From Chloroflexota bacterium (GTDB lineage: Bacteria > Chloroflexota > Chloroflexia > Thermomicrobiales > JADLAZ01), in contig JADLAZ010000137.1 of the NCBI GenBank assembly GCA_020849725.1, positions 1 to 12,697 on the forward strand: a DNA stretch of 12,697 nucleotides, in the 5' to 3' direction. This document shows positions 1 to 7,138 of this stretch, piece by piece. A program made the position numbers and the translations under genes. Below the pieces are notes generated by a model. That model was not told the origin of the DNA and did not search any database. It saw only the letters and a program-made list of their open reading frames with translations. Within the stretch, counting starts at the first letter, position 1; the number at the start of each line of letters is the position of its first letter.

Positions 1-423
1 CGGCGTCATAGCTGGTCGTCACCACCTCGCCGCTGGGGTAGGTCGTCGTCGTCAGCCGGTCGGCGCTGTCGTCGGTGTGGGCGACGTGGCCGTAGACCGC
101 CCCGCCGCCGGGCAGGTTGACGTGGTGATCGGTGTCGCTGACGCGCCCGCGGGCATCGTGGCTCCCGGTGCGCGCGGCCGCGCTGGTGGCGGCGACGGTG
201 CGGCGTCCCCGGCCGACCGGCGGCAGCGTCACGACCAGGGCGGCGGCTGCGTCGGCAGCTGCGGGTCGGCCGCGGGCGGGACGGTGAGTACCGCCGGCGC
301 GGGCGGCAGTGGGCTGGTGCCGGGCGCACCGGGTGGCGGCGTCTGGGCCGCGGCGGGGAGGTTCTGCATGAGCAGCAGCCCGGCCAGGACGAGAGACGCC
401 GTCCGAGGCCAGGAGCGCGTCAT
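1..423 (-). pseudogene. Secreted YD/RHS-repeat protein, 5' part, apparently frameshifted; runs off the window's left edge
   Basis: The start is the ATG at 423-421, preceded by GAGGAGG six bases upstream. It opens with a Sec signal peptide of about 28 residues: basic MTRSWPR, a hydrophobic LVLAGLLL core, and an AAA-Q cleavage site. A proline-rich linker follows. That frame hits TGA at 231-229. From about 245 down to 1, another frame reads a YD/RHS-type region containing DARGR, ADRLTTTTYPSG and VTTSYDA. One extra base in the GC-only run at 235-249 would join the two frames without a stop, so a single-base loss in the genome, or a sequencing error, is the simplest reading. RHS/YD-repeat proteins are large exported or wall-associated proteins, some of them carrying toxins. 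Only about 140 codons are visible, so neither the C-terminal domain nor any toxin can be judged. The repeat begins unusually close to the signal peptide, which also fits decay. Confidence 0.6.
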
Positions 424-551
424 GATCGTCCTCCTCAGTACGGGAGCAGCCGGCGGTGGCGCATCAGCCACAGGGCTGCCCGGCCGACAGGCGAACCGTT
501 GAGTGTGTCTGACGCAGGCTACCTCCGATACTTCAGAGAGTCAATAATGGT

Positions 552-560
552 CCGCATCTC
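552..560. repeat. Left copy of 9-bp direct repeat (putative target-site duplication)
   Basis: CCGCATCTC lies immediately outside the left terminus of the palindromic element and recurs exactly at 766-774, immediately outside the right terminus. Confidence 0.6.
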
Positions 561-765
561 GGGTGCGCGTCAGAATCTTGCGTCGCGTGTTCGGCCGGCG
601 ACTGACGTCGCGCCTGCGGGGCGCTGCGGCGCCACGACGTCCGCCGGCGCGGACTGGGTCTGGACCGGGGAAACCCGCGCCGGCGGGTTTCGTGGCCGAA
701 GGCCCTCCAGGCGCGACGTCAGTCGCCGGCCACGGACCCGCCGCGCAAGACTTTGACGCACACCC
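561..765. mobile_element. MITE-like palindromic element, 205 bp, with 9-bp flanking direct repeats
   Basis: The two halves form one long imperfect inverted repeat. The ends read GGGTGCGCGTCAGAATCTTG (561-580) and, on the opposite strand from 765, GGGTGTGCGTCAAAGTCTTG, which differ at three of twenty positions. Internally, 593-616 and 708-731 are perfect 24-base complements, and 641-652 pairs perfectly with 675-686, leaving a small apex near 653-673. The element is bracketed by CCGCATCTC at 552-560 and again at 766-774, as expected of a 9-bp target-site duplication. It has no coding capacity, so it would be non-autonomous, moved by a transposase encoded elsewhere. The family is not identified. 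A long structured intergenic repeat with a chance flanking match is the alternative. Confidence 0.7.
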
Positions 766-774
766 CCGCATCTC
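766..774. repeat. Right copy of 9-bp direct repeat (putative target-site duplication)
   Basis: CCGCATCTC abuts the right terminus of the palindromic element and matches 552-560 exactly. The match extends to a tenth base only if the first G of the element is counted. Confidence 0.6.
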
Positions 775-820
775 GACGGGGTGCCCGCGTACGGTGTCGG
801 CGGCACTGGCGCAGCCCTGG

Positions 821-826
821 TACAAT
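821..826 (+). promoter_or_regulatory. Possible -10 box upstream of the Uma2-like gene
   Basis: TACAAT preceded by TGG resembles a sigma-70 -10 element. It lies 78 bases before the ATG at 904, just right of the mobile element. No convincing -35 box is seen 16-18 bases upstream, so this is tentative. Confidence 0.3.
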
Positions 827-903
827 CGACCGGCGACGGCCAGGCAACGCGCGCTCCCGCTGACCCCCACGATCACCAGACCACTCCTGCCACGGAGGCG
901 CCC

Positions 904-1317
904 ATGACGATCACCGCCAGCACGGCTCGCCAGTTCACCATCGACGATCTCGCCAACCTGCCCGACGACGGCAACCGCTACGAGGTGATCGAGGGAGAAC
1001 TCTACATGTCCGCCGCGCCCGGAGACAATCATCAGGGAACCGTTCTGGCGCTATCAATCGAGATCCTCTCACCAGGCGCGACGAACATCGAGCGCGATCG
1101 CGAGACGAAGCTGACGCTCTACTCCCGCCGCGCCGTGCGTGAGTACTGGATCGTCGACCCGGTGCGGCGCGACGTCGAGGTCTACCGGCGGACCGCGGGG
1201 CAGCTGCAGTTGGTCGGGACGGTGTTGGCCGACGAGACGCTGACCTCGCCGCACCTGGCCGACTTCGCACTGCCGGTGGCCGACCTGTTCGCCGAAATCG
1301 ACGAGCCGTCCGCGTAA
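904..1317 (+). CDS. Uma2-family (PD-(D/E)XK-like) protein with internal deletion
   Basis: The ATG at 904 follows GGAGG eight bases upstream. The protein is 137 residues. The N-terminus (FTIDDLANLPDDGNRYEVIEGEL, residues 11-33) and the C-terminal half (IEILSPG near 52-58, K69, REYWIVDP at 79-86) are typical of Uma2, a large family of putative restriction-endonuclease-fold proteins common in Chloroflexi, Cyanobacteria and Deinococcus. Normal members are about 180-200 residues. Between HQ (43-44) and IEILSP there should be roughly 50-60 more residues, including the PDLxF segment with the catalytic Asp; here they are joined by about seven residues. The frame is preserved, so this is an in-frame deletion and probably a non-catalytic remnant. 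E53 and K69, the likely E...K of the active site, remain. Biological role is unknown even for intact members. Confidence 0.8.
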   Translation: MTITASTARQFTIDDLANLPDDGNRYEVIEGELYMSAAPGDNHQGTVLALSIEILSPGATNIERDRETKLTLYSRRAVREYWIVDPVRRDVEVYRRTAGQLQLVGTVLADETLTSPHLADFALPVADLFAEIDEPSA

Positions 1318-1356
1318 GTCCGGCCGGTCGCGCGGATCATCAGCGAGGAGCGAGCC

Positions 1357-2508
1357 ATGCGCATCACCGATGTCGAGGTCATCGAGTACCAGACGACGAC
1401 GCGCCACCGCGGCACGCGCTGGGGCTACGGCGTCAAGGTCAACGAGGAGATACCGGCGGTCGTCACGCTGACCCGCATCGCCACCGACGAGGGCGTTGAG
1501 GGCTACATGCCGGGCGGCACGAAGGCGATCGAGCGGGTCGTCAAGCCGATGCTGGTCGGCGAAGACCCGCTCGATCGCGAGCGGCTCTGGCACTGGATGG
1601 ACCAGTTGGTCACCTTCAGCGGGCAGTTGTCCGAGCGCGACATGGGCATCGTCGACTGCGCGCTGTGGGACCTGGCCGGCCGCACGGCCGGCCTGCCGGT
1701 CAGCAAGCTGCTCGGCGGCGCCCGCGACCGGGTGCGCGCCTACGCCAGCACTGCGCCCAACCTCGGTGATCCCGACATCTATGCCGCCCATGCGCTGGCG
1801 TGCAAGGCGCAGGGCTACACCGCCTACAAAGTCCACGCCAACATCTGCTGGAACCCGCACACCCGCCAGCCGGCGCCGCAACTGCCCGGCTTCCCGAAGG
1901 AAGATGTCGAGATCTGCCGCGCCGTGCGCGAAGCCGTCGGCGATGACATGGTGCTGATGCTCGACCCCTTCGGCGTCTACACGCTCGAGGAGAGCCTGTG
2001 GGTCGGGCGCGAGCTGGAGAAGCTCAACTTCTACTGGCTGGAGCACCCGATGATCGAGACCAGGGTCGAGGCGTACCGCCGGCTGACGCGTGGTCTGGAC
2101 ATCGCCATCTGCTCGCCAGAGCACGTGCCGGGTGGCGTCTTCAGTCGCGCCGAGTGGGCGCTGCAGGGCGCGGCCGACATGCTGCGCATCGACATCTACT
2201 ATGGTGGCATCACCGGCTGCTGGAAGCTGATCAACCTGTGCCAGGCGCTGGGCTTGCAGTGCGAGATGCACACCGGCGGCTGGGCCAACGCCCAACTGCT
2301 GGCCGCCACCACCGCCGCGACGTGCGAGTACTACGAGTGGGGCCTGCTGGAGCCGGGCGTCGACTACCCGTGGCTGCTGGACACCCCCTGCCTGATGACC
2401 AACCCCGAACCGCCGGACGCCAACGGCGACGTGCCGATGCCGACCGGTCCGGGCCTCGGCTTTGAGGTCAACTGGGACTTCCTGGCCGAGCATCGCCTGC
2501 CACGCTGA
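1357..2508 (+). CDS. Mandelate racemase/muconate lactonizing (enolase superfamily) enzyme, probable sugar-acid dehydratase or racemase
   Basis: Length is 383 residues, normal for the superfamily. The ATG at 1357 follows GAGGAGCGAGCC. An N-terminal capping domain (about 1-125) precedes a (beta/alpha)8 barrel. Visible barrel-end residues are K158-V-H160 on strand 2, metal ligands D203 (LMLDP), E229 (WLEHP) and E255 (SPEH), then D279 (RIDIYYGG) and H305 (EMHTGG), which should form the His-Asp general acid/base pair of the mandelate racemase subgroup. The usual KxK is KxH here. The family abstracts a proton alpha to a carboxylate using Mg2+, followed by dehydration or racemisation. Substrate cannot be read from sequence; acid-sugar dehydration is the commonest outcome in this subgroup. 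It is convergent with the Gfo/Idh/MocA gene. A relative with KIH at the same position starts at 11984. Confidence 0.9.
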   Translation: MRITDVEVIEYQTTTRHRGTRWGYGVKVNEEIPAVVTLTRIATDEGVEGYMPGGTKAIERVVKPMLVGEDPLDRERLWHWMDQLVTFSGQLSERDMGIVDCALWDLAGRTAGLPVSKLLGGARDRVRAYASTAPNLGDPDIYAAHALACKAQGYTAYKVHANICWNPHTRQPAPQLPGFPKEDVEICRAVREAVGDDMVLMLDPFGVYTLEESLWVGRELEKLNFYWLEHPMIETRVEAYRRLTRGLDIAICSPEHVPGGVFSRAEWALQGAADMLRIDIYYGGITGCWKLINLCQALGLQCEMHTGGWANAQLLAATTAATCEYYEWGLLEPGVDYPWLLDTPCLMTNPEPPDANGDVPMPTGPGLGFEVNWDFLAEHRLPR

Positions 2509-2528
2509 TGCCGAGTGGGTACGGAAAC

Positions 2529-2557
2529 CGCGAATGAGCGCGAATGAGCGCGAAGAG
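2529..2557. repeat. Short tandem repeat, about three 10-base units
   Basis: CGCGAATGAG occurs twice in tandem and is followed by a third, diverged unit CGCGAAGAG. It lies 21 bases after the stop of the enolase-superfamily gene. It resembles dispersed intergenic microrepeats and has no obvious coding role. Confidence 0.55.
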
Positions 2558-2583
2558 AGACGGGGCGCGGTAGGTAGCGCTTC

Positions 2584-2622
2584 AACCCCCCTGTTCCCCC
2601 TGACAAGGGGGGATAAGGGGTT
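2584..2622. terminator. C-run/G-run hairpin between convergent genes, possible bidirectional terminator or dispersed repeat
   Basis: AACCCC (2584-2589) can pair with GGGGTT (2617-2622), and CCCCC (2596-2600) with the G-run at 2607-2612, giving an interrupted stem with a small loop around TGACAA. The position between the plus-strand gene ending at 2508 and the minus-strand gene ending at 2675 suits a two-way terminator. No U-tract is present, and C-run/G-run units of this sort also occur as dispersed intergenic repeats. Confidence 0.45.
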
Positions 2623-2674
2623 AACGCCCGTCAGCACAGCGACACCGTCGTGACACAGGGAGATGGGCCGGCCG

Positions 2675-3748
2675 TCACCGGCCGGGGGTGGTGCGGGGAC
2701 CGGTGGGAGCGGTGGCTGGGTCGGCGGGGGTGAAGGGCAGGTTGACGGTGCGGCCGGTGCGGGCTGACTCGTAGAGCGCCAGGATCAGCTCCACGGACTG
2801 TCGCGCCGCAGTGCCCGTCACCAGCGCTGGCGATGGGGTTCCGCCGCCGACCCAGCGGGCCAGGTCGGCGAAGGCGCTCCGGGCCGGTGGCGGGTCAGTC
2901 GGAAAGGGTGTGCCGTCGGCGGTGTGCCACATCACGACTCTGGCGTCGCTCATGATCAGGCTGCCACGCTCGCCACCGATCTCGACGCGGATGATCGTGC
3001 CGCCGCCGTAGTTACCCGGCGGCCGGTCGTTGTAAAACGTCGTCGTGCCGACCAGCGTCGCCATCGCGCCGCTGGCGAAGGTCACCAGCGCCACGGCCGT
3101 GTCCTCGGCCTCGAGCGTGTGCGTCAGCGCGCCCCAGTGCGCCGTCACCGTCCGGGCCGGCCCCAGCCACCAGAGCATCAGGTCGATGACATGGATCGCC
3201 TGCATCATCATCGCGCCGCCACCGTCGGCGGCCCAGGTGCCGCGCGTGCCGGTGTAGTAGCTGGCCGGCCGGAAGCACTTGTAGGAGAACTCGCCCAGCA
3301 GCGGCCGGCCCAGCGCGCCGCCAGCGATCGCCTGGTGCGCCCGGTAGTAGTCCGGCTGGTAGCGGGCGACGTACTCCGTCGCCAGCATCACGCCTGCCTG
3401 GTGGCAGACATCGATCACGCCGTCGATGCGCGCCAGCGTCGTCTCCAGCGGCTTGGTCGTCAGCACGTGCTTGCCGGCGCGGGCGGCGGCAGCGGCGATC
3501 TCGGCATGGGTGTTGCTCGGCGTATAGACAGCCACCAGGTCGAGGTCGTCGCGCCGAAACATCGCCTGGTAATCGGTGTACCAGGCCACGCCCAGTTCCT
3601 CACCCGCCCGCCGCGCGGTCGACTCGGTGCGCGAAGCGACCGCCACCAGCCGCGCGTCGTCGGACTCAGTGATAGCCCGGCCGCGGCCCAGCCCCCAGTT
3701 GACGCCCACCACGCCGACACCCAACGGCCGCGTCGTCCCTTCCCCCAC
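2675..3748 (-). CDS. Gfo/Idh/MocA-family NAD(P)-dependent oxidoreductase
   Basis: The protein is 357 residues. The start is GTG at 3748-3746 with GGAGAGGAGG shortly upstream; a nearby ATG at 3776 is out of frame. Residues 8-125 form a Rossmann domain: GVGVVGVNWGLG nucleotide loop, then VAVASR, then VYTPSNTHAE. The normally conserved EKP is TKP (T98-K99-P100). The C-terminal domain (about 126-330) carries the H-x-x-D signature as H186/D189 in AIHVIDLMLWWLG. Family members oxidise or reduce sugars, inositols and polyols, or open glycosides. Loss of the Glu is seen in divergent members, and K99 is the more important residue. It may act with the neighbouring enolase-superfamily enzyme in sugar-acid metabolism, but they are convergent and so not co-transcribed. 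Substrate is not predictable. Confidence 0.9.
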   Translation of the reverse strand: MGEGTTRPLGVGVVGVNWGLGRGRAITESDDARLVAVASRTESTARRAGEELGVAWYTDYQAMFRRDDLDLVAVYTPSNTHAEIAAAAARAGKHVLTTKPLETTLARIDGVIDVCHQAGVMLATEYVARYQPDYYRAHQAIAGGALGRPLLGEFSYKCFRPASYYTGTRGTWAADGGGAMMMQAIHVIDLMLWWLGPARTVTAHWGALTHTLEAEDTAVALVTFASGAMATLVGTTTFYNDRPPGNYGGGTIIRVEIGGERGSLIMSDARVVMWHTADGTPFPTDPPPARSAFADLARWVGGGTPSPALVTGTAARQSVELILALYESARTGRTVNLPFTPADPATAPTGPRTTPGR

Positions 3749-4056
3749 CGCCGCCTCCTCTCCGCTGGCTCATTGATGCTGCGCTATGCCGGCGCGACGT
3801 CAGCGTCACAGTAGCCAACGCGACCAGCGCACGTCAACCGGCGACCCAACCGATCCGGGCCACGGCGCCGTACCACCTGGCGCTGCCCCACGTCCACAGC
3901 CTGACGTCAGGCTGTCTCGTGAAGGCGATGCGCACCCGACCGCGGCAACCGCTGGCGATGTGCAGACGCCCCAGCCACGAGTACACTCCATCATGAGTAG
4001 ATGGCGCCGCGAAGCCCGCGCCCGATATCGTCTGTCGCCGTCGGAGGTGGACGGCC
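3749..4056. other. Divergent intergenic region upstream of the LuxR-type regulator
   Basis: This separates the minus-strand oxidoreductase from the plus-strand regulator, so it should hold promoters for both. It contains the 20-bp palindrome at 3896-3915, a TACACT at 3982-3987 that could serve as a -10 box, and GGAGGTGG at 4043-4050 as ribosome binding site of the regulator. Open frames here merely extend the regulator's shadow frames. Confidence 0.6.
3896..3915. promoter_or_regulatory. Perfect 20-bp palindrome, candidate operator
   Basis: ACAGCCTGACGTCAGGCTGT is identical to its reverse complement over all 20 bases, with TGACGTCA at its centre. It lies 141 bases upstream of the regulator's ATG and 147 bases upstream of the oxidoreductase start, in a divergent promoter region. 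A dimeric repressor or activator site is the natural guess. The half-site GACGTCA also appears at 3791-3797. No binding protein is assigned. Confidence 0.5.
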
Positions 4057-6849
4057 ATGCCCCATCGCGTTGTCCCCTCGGCCGACTCGACGGTCCCGAC
4101 GCCCGCCCTGCTGCAGACGAAGCTGTTTGCGCCGCGACCGCGCCCCGACCTGGTCGACCGCCCGCACCTGCTGGCCCGTCTCGATGTCGGTCTGGCGGTC
4201 AGCGCCCTCACGCTCCTCGCGGCCCCAGCCGGCAGTGGCAAGACGACCCTGCTGGCCGCGTGGCTCGCCCGCCTGGGCTGCCCGGTCGCCTGGCTCTCCC
4301 TCGACGACGGCGACCAGGACCTCGGCCTTTTTGTGCGCTACCTCGTCGCCGCCGCACAGCGCATTGCTCCGACCTGTGGACAGGCGACGCTAGCGCTGCT
4401 TCAGGCGCCTCAGCCGCCGTCGGCGACGGCGCTGTTGACCCCGCTCCTGAACGAGTTGGCCGCGCTGCCGGACGCGTGGCTGCTGGTGCTGGACGACTAT
4501 CACATGGTGCGCGCGCCGGCCGTCCATGAGGCGATCGTCTTCCTGCTTGGCCGCCGGCCACCGACACTGCACCTGGTCGTCGCCACGCGTGAGGACCCGC
4601 CGCTGCCACTCGCCCGCTTGCGCGCTCGCCGTCAACTCACCGAGCTGCGCGCTGTCGACCTGCGGTTCGCTCCGGAGGAGATGGCGGACTTCCTGGCGCG
4701 GGCGATGGGCCTGACGGTGACACCGGCTCAGATGGCGGCACTGGAGGCGCGCACTGAGGGCTGGATCGCCGGCGTGCAATTGATGGCGCTGGCGATGCGC
4801 GACCATGGTGATGTCGACGCCTTCCTGGCCGCGTACACTGGTAGCCACCGCTACCTGCTCGACTACGTCGCCGAGGACATCCTCGGCCAGCAGCCCGCCC
4901 ATGTCCACGATTTCCTCGTGCGAACCGCCATCCTCGATCGGCTGACCGCGCCACTCTGCGACTCGCTGCTAGAGGTCACGGCCGAGGCGGGTCAGGGATG
5001 GGACGACGCCGACGCGCCGCCGGCAGCACGCGTCTCGGCCGCACCGAACAGTCGGACGTTGCTGGCTCAACTTGAACAAGCGAACCTCTTCCTCATCCCG
5101 CTGGATGGTGAGCGGCGGTGGTATCGCTACCATCACCTGTTCGGCGCGCTGCTGCGGACACGACTGCGTCAGGAGCGCCCCGCCCTGGTCCCGCTCCTTT
5201 TCCGTCGCGCGGCTGCCTGGTGCGAGCGACAGGGCCTCATCAGCGAAGCGATAGGGTATGCCCTGGGAGCCGGCGACGCACCGTACGCCGCCGCGCTCGT
5301 CGAGGCGCATGCCCCGGCAGCGCTCCGACACGGTGACCTTCTGAACGCGCGAGCGTGGCTTGCCCGACTGCCGCAGCCGCTTGTGCGGGAACGGCCTCGA
5401 CTCGGCTTGGCAGCGGCCACCGTGTCGCTGCTGGCTGGCGATTTGGAGGTGACCGACACGCACCTGCGCGCCGTCGAACTGGCGCTCACCGCCACCCCCA
5501 CTCCGCCGACGGACCTGGCAGCCGAGCTGGCGGCCCTGCGCGCCTATCAGGCGATGGCGCTCGGCAACCTGACGCATGGTCCGGCCCTGGTCGAGCGGGC
5601 GCTCGCTGCGCTGCCGGAAACTTCGCCTCTGCGCGCGACCGCGCTCATCGCCGCCGGCGAATTTGCCTACGATCGCGGTGAGCTTGAGGTGGCCAGCCGG
5701 GCCTTCGCCGAGGTCGTCCGGTTGGGTGAGGAACACGGAGAACGCCTGAGTGTCCTGCTGGCACTGGCCGGACTCACGGCTTGCCGCTACCAGCAGGGCC
5801 GGCTGCAAGAGGCCGTGGCTTCCTGCCGAGAAGGATTGGCGGTGGCCGAGGAACACGGCCTAGGACGAACCCCCTTCGCCGTTCACTTGCGCGCGAACCT
5901 CTGTCTGGCGCTGTACGAGCGCAATGAGTTGGACGAGGCGCATCAGCACCTCCTGGTGGCTCGGGCGATCAACCAGGAGGCCGGATACCAGACGATGTGG
6001 AGTTGGCTGGCGGTGACGTTGGCGCGCGTGCAGCAGGCCCAGGGCGACCCCGCGGGTGCACGCGCGACGCTCGACACTGCATCTCGGCAGGCTCGGACCG
6101 TTGACGACCCGTGGCGGCGAGCCATGATTGAGTCGCAGCGGGTTCGACTCCGGCTCGCTGCGGAGCCGGATGGGCAGGGGCAAGCGCTGGCCGAGGCGGT
6201 GCGCTGGGAGCGCACCTGTGGGCTGTCGCCGGATGACGACCTCAGCTTCCGCCATGAATTGGGACACCTGACACTGGCGCGTGTGCTGATGGCGGACCCG
6301 GCCCGGCGGGCCGCTGGCCTGCGGCTGCTGGGGCGGCTGACGGCGGCGGCCGAGTCCGGGGGGCGGCAGGGCCGGCTGATCACCATGCTGGCGCTGCACG
6401 CGGTCGGTTTGGCGGCTGCCGGCGACCACCACACCGCGCTGACCGCGCTGGAGCGCGTGCTCGTGCTGGCCGAGCCGGAAGGCATGGTCCGCCCGTTCGT
6501 TGATGAGGGCGCGCCGATGGCGGTGCTGCTGCGATCGATGGCGCAGAGCGGCTCGGCCGCGTTCGTCGCCACCCTCCTGGCGGCTATGCCGGAGGCCAGG
6601 GCGCGGGAACCGTCGGCTCCGGCGGTGGCCGGGTCGCCTGTGATGCCGGCGCTCGCTGAGCCGTTAAGTGCGCGCGAGCGCGATGTGCTGCGGCTGCTTG
6701 CCGCCGGCCTGCCCGGTCCCGACATCGCCCGCGAACTCGCCATCGGTCACAGCACGGTGCGCACACACCTCAAGAGCCTCTACGGCAAGCTCGCCGTGCA
6801 CAGCCGTGACCAGGCCATTGCCCGTGCCCGCGCGCTGCGGCTGGTGTAG
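4057..6849 (+). CDS. MalT-like LuxR-family transcriptional regulator (STAND ATPase with TPR and HTH)
   Basis: The protein is 930 residues, close to MalT (about 900). The ATG at 4057 is served by GGAGGTGG at 4043-4050. The opening LLQTKLFAPRPRPDLVDRPHL (residues 18-38) is the standard start of this family. Walker A is APAGSGKTT (56-64) and Walker B is WLLVLDDYH (141-149), followed by the VVATREDPPLPLARLRAR segment typical of STAND ATPases. A winged-helix-like linker (HHLFGALLR) and a long helical TPR-type sensor region follow. The last 61 residues (870-930, starting LSARERDVLRLLAAG and including STVRTHLKSLYGKL) are a LuxR DNA-binding domain. In this family ligand and ATP binding drive oligomerisation and transcriptional activation. 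The inducer is unknown. It heads a same-strand run with the small protein, the CPBP protease and the DUF4260 gene, its likely targets. Confidence 0.95.
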   Translation: MPHRVVPSADSTVPTPALLQTKLFAPRPRPDLVDRPHLLARLDVGLAVSALTLLAAPAGSGKTTLLAAWLARLGCPVAWLSLDDGDQDLGLFVRYLVAAAQRIAPTCGQATLALLQAPQPPSATALLTPLLNELAALPDAWLLVLDDYHMVRAPAVHEAIVFLLGRRPPTLHLVVATREDPPLPLARLRARRQLTELRAVDLRFAPEEMADFLARAMGLTVTPAQMAALEARTEGWIAGVQLMALAMRDHGDVDAFLAAYTGSHRYLLDYVAEDILGQQPAHVHDFLVRTAILDRLTAPLCDSLLEVTAEAGQGWDDADAPPAARVSAAPNSRTLLAQLEQANLFLIPLDGERRWYRYHHLFGALLRTRLRQERPALVPLLFRRAAAWCERQGLISEAIGYALGAGDAPYAAALVEAHAPAALRHGDLLNARAWLARLPQPLVRERPRLGLAAATVSLLAGDLEVTDTHLRAVELALTATPTPPTDLAAELAALRAYQAMALGNLTHGPALVERALAALPETSPLRATALIAAGEFAYDRGELEVASRAFAEVVRLGEEHGERLSVLLALAGLTACRYQQGRLQEAVASCREGLAVAEEHGLGRTPFAVHLRANLCLALYERNELDEAHQHLLVARAINQEAGYQTMWSWLAVTLARVQQAQGDPAGARATLDTASRQARTVDDPWRRAMIESQRVRLRLAAEPDGQGQALAEAVRWERTCGLSPDDDLSFRHELGHLTLARVLMADPARRAAGLRLLGRLTAAAESGGRQGRLITMLALHAVGLAAAGDHHTALTALERVLVLAEPEGMVRPFVDEGAPMAVLLRSMAQSGSAAFVATLLAAMPEARAREPSAPAVAGSPVMPALAEPLSARERDVLRLLAAGLPGPDIARELAIGHSTVRTHLKSLYGKLAVHSRDQAIARARALRLV

Positions 6850-6924
6850 CGCACCGGGGAAGTCCAGCGCGATGGCCCTTGTTGCGCGCCCCTGGCCGTC
6901 GCCCCACGAAAATCCCCCGCGCCG

Positions 6925-6941
6925 CTCCCCCATTGGGGGAG
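6925..6941. terminator. GC hairpin after the LuxR-type gene
   Basis: CTCCCCCATTGGGGGAG forms a seven-base perfect stem around an ATT loop, 76 bases after the regulator's stop codon. There is no downstream U-tract, so it could be a weak terminator, an RNA processing or stability element, or a dispersed repeat. The surrounding gap (6850-7138) shows no other gene; CCTAC-G-GTAGG at 6962-6972 is a second small dyad. Confidence 0.4.
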
Positions 6942-7138
6942 GACAGGTCCCCCACTCGCCGCCTACGGTAGGTCCAGCAGCCACGGACGTGGCGCGCGAA
7001 CCGGCCAGGCGATGCCGTGTGCCGCACCCGCGCGTCGCCGTCGTCGCACCATTTCGGCCGGGCCACGATCTCGTGGATGCCATTCGCTGTCAGTGGCGCC
7101 GCCGGCCAACCACGAACCACAACGGGGGGAGGTGAGTG

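Larger units (their letters stand above)
424..903. other. Gene-free region between the YD-repeat gene and the Uma2-like gene
   Basis: No credible gene is seen. Open frames on both strands here (for example 499-756 plus, 563-907 plus, 541-1032 minus) are Arg/Pro/Gly/Ala-rich translations of a palindrome and have no family resemblance. The region holds the MITE-like element at 561-765 and a possible promoter for the downstream gene at 821-826. Confidence 0.75.

Noticed and set aside
1..423. Contact-dependent or polymorphic toxin system suggested by the RHS/YD repeats
   Set aside because: Only the N-terminal part is in the window. No toxin domain or immunity gene can be seen, and the frame appears broken.
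541..1032. Overlapping open frames on both strands across the palindromic element
   Set aside because: The frames on the two strands give similar Arg/Pro-rich peptides because the DNA is self-complementary. None has a credible ribosome site or family.
2529..2557. Tandem 10-mer considered as a CRISPR-like or iteron array
   Set aside because: There are only about three short units without spacers and no cas or replication genes nearby, so it is a simple microrepeat.
1069..2637. Minus-strand open frame of 522 codons
   Set aside because: It lies antisense to the enolase-superfamily gene and part of the Uma2 gene. Its Ala/Val/Asp/Arg-rich translation has no family motif; long antisense frames are expected at this GC content.
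2924..3814. Plus-strand open frame of 296 codons
   Set aside because: It is antisense to the Gfo/Idh/MocA gene, with Arg/His/Gln-rich composition and no recognisable domain.
4969..5856. Minus-strand open frame of 295 codons inside the LuxR-type gene
   Set aside because: It is an antisense shadow. The plus-strand frame is continuous through the ATPase, TPR and HTH regions.
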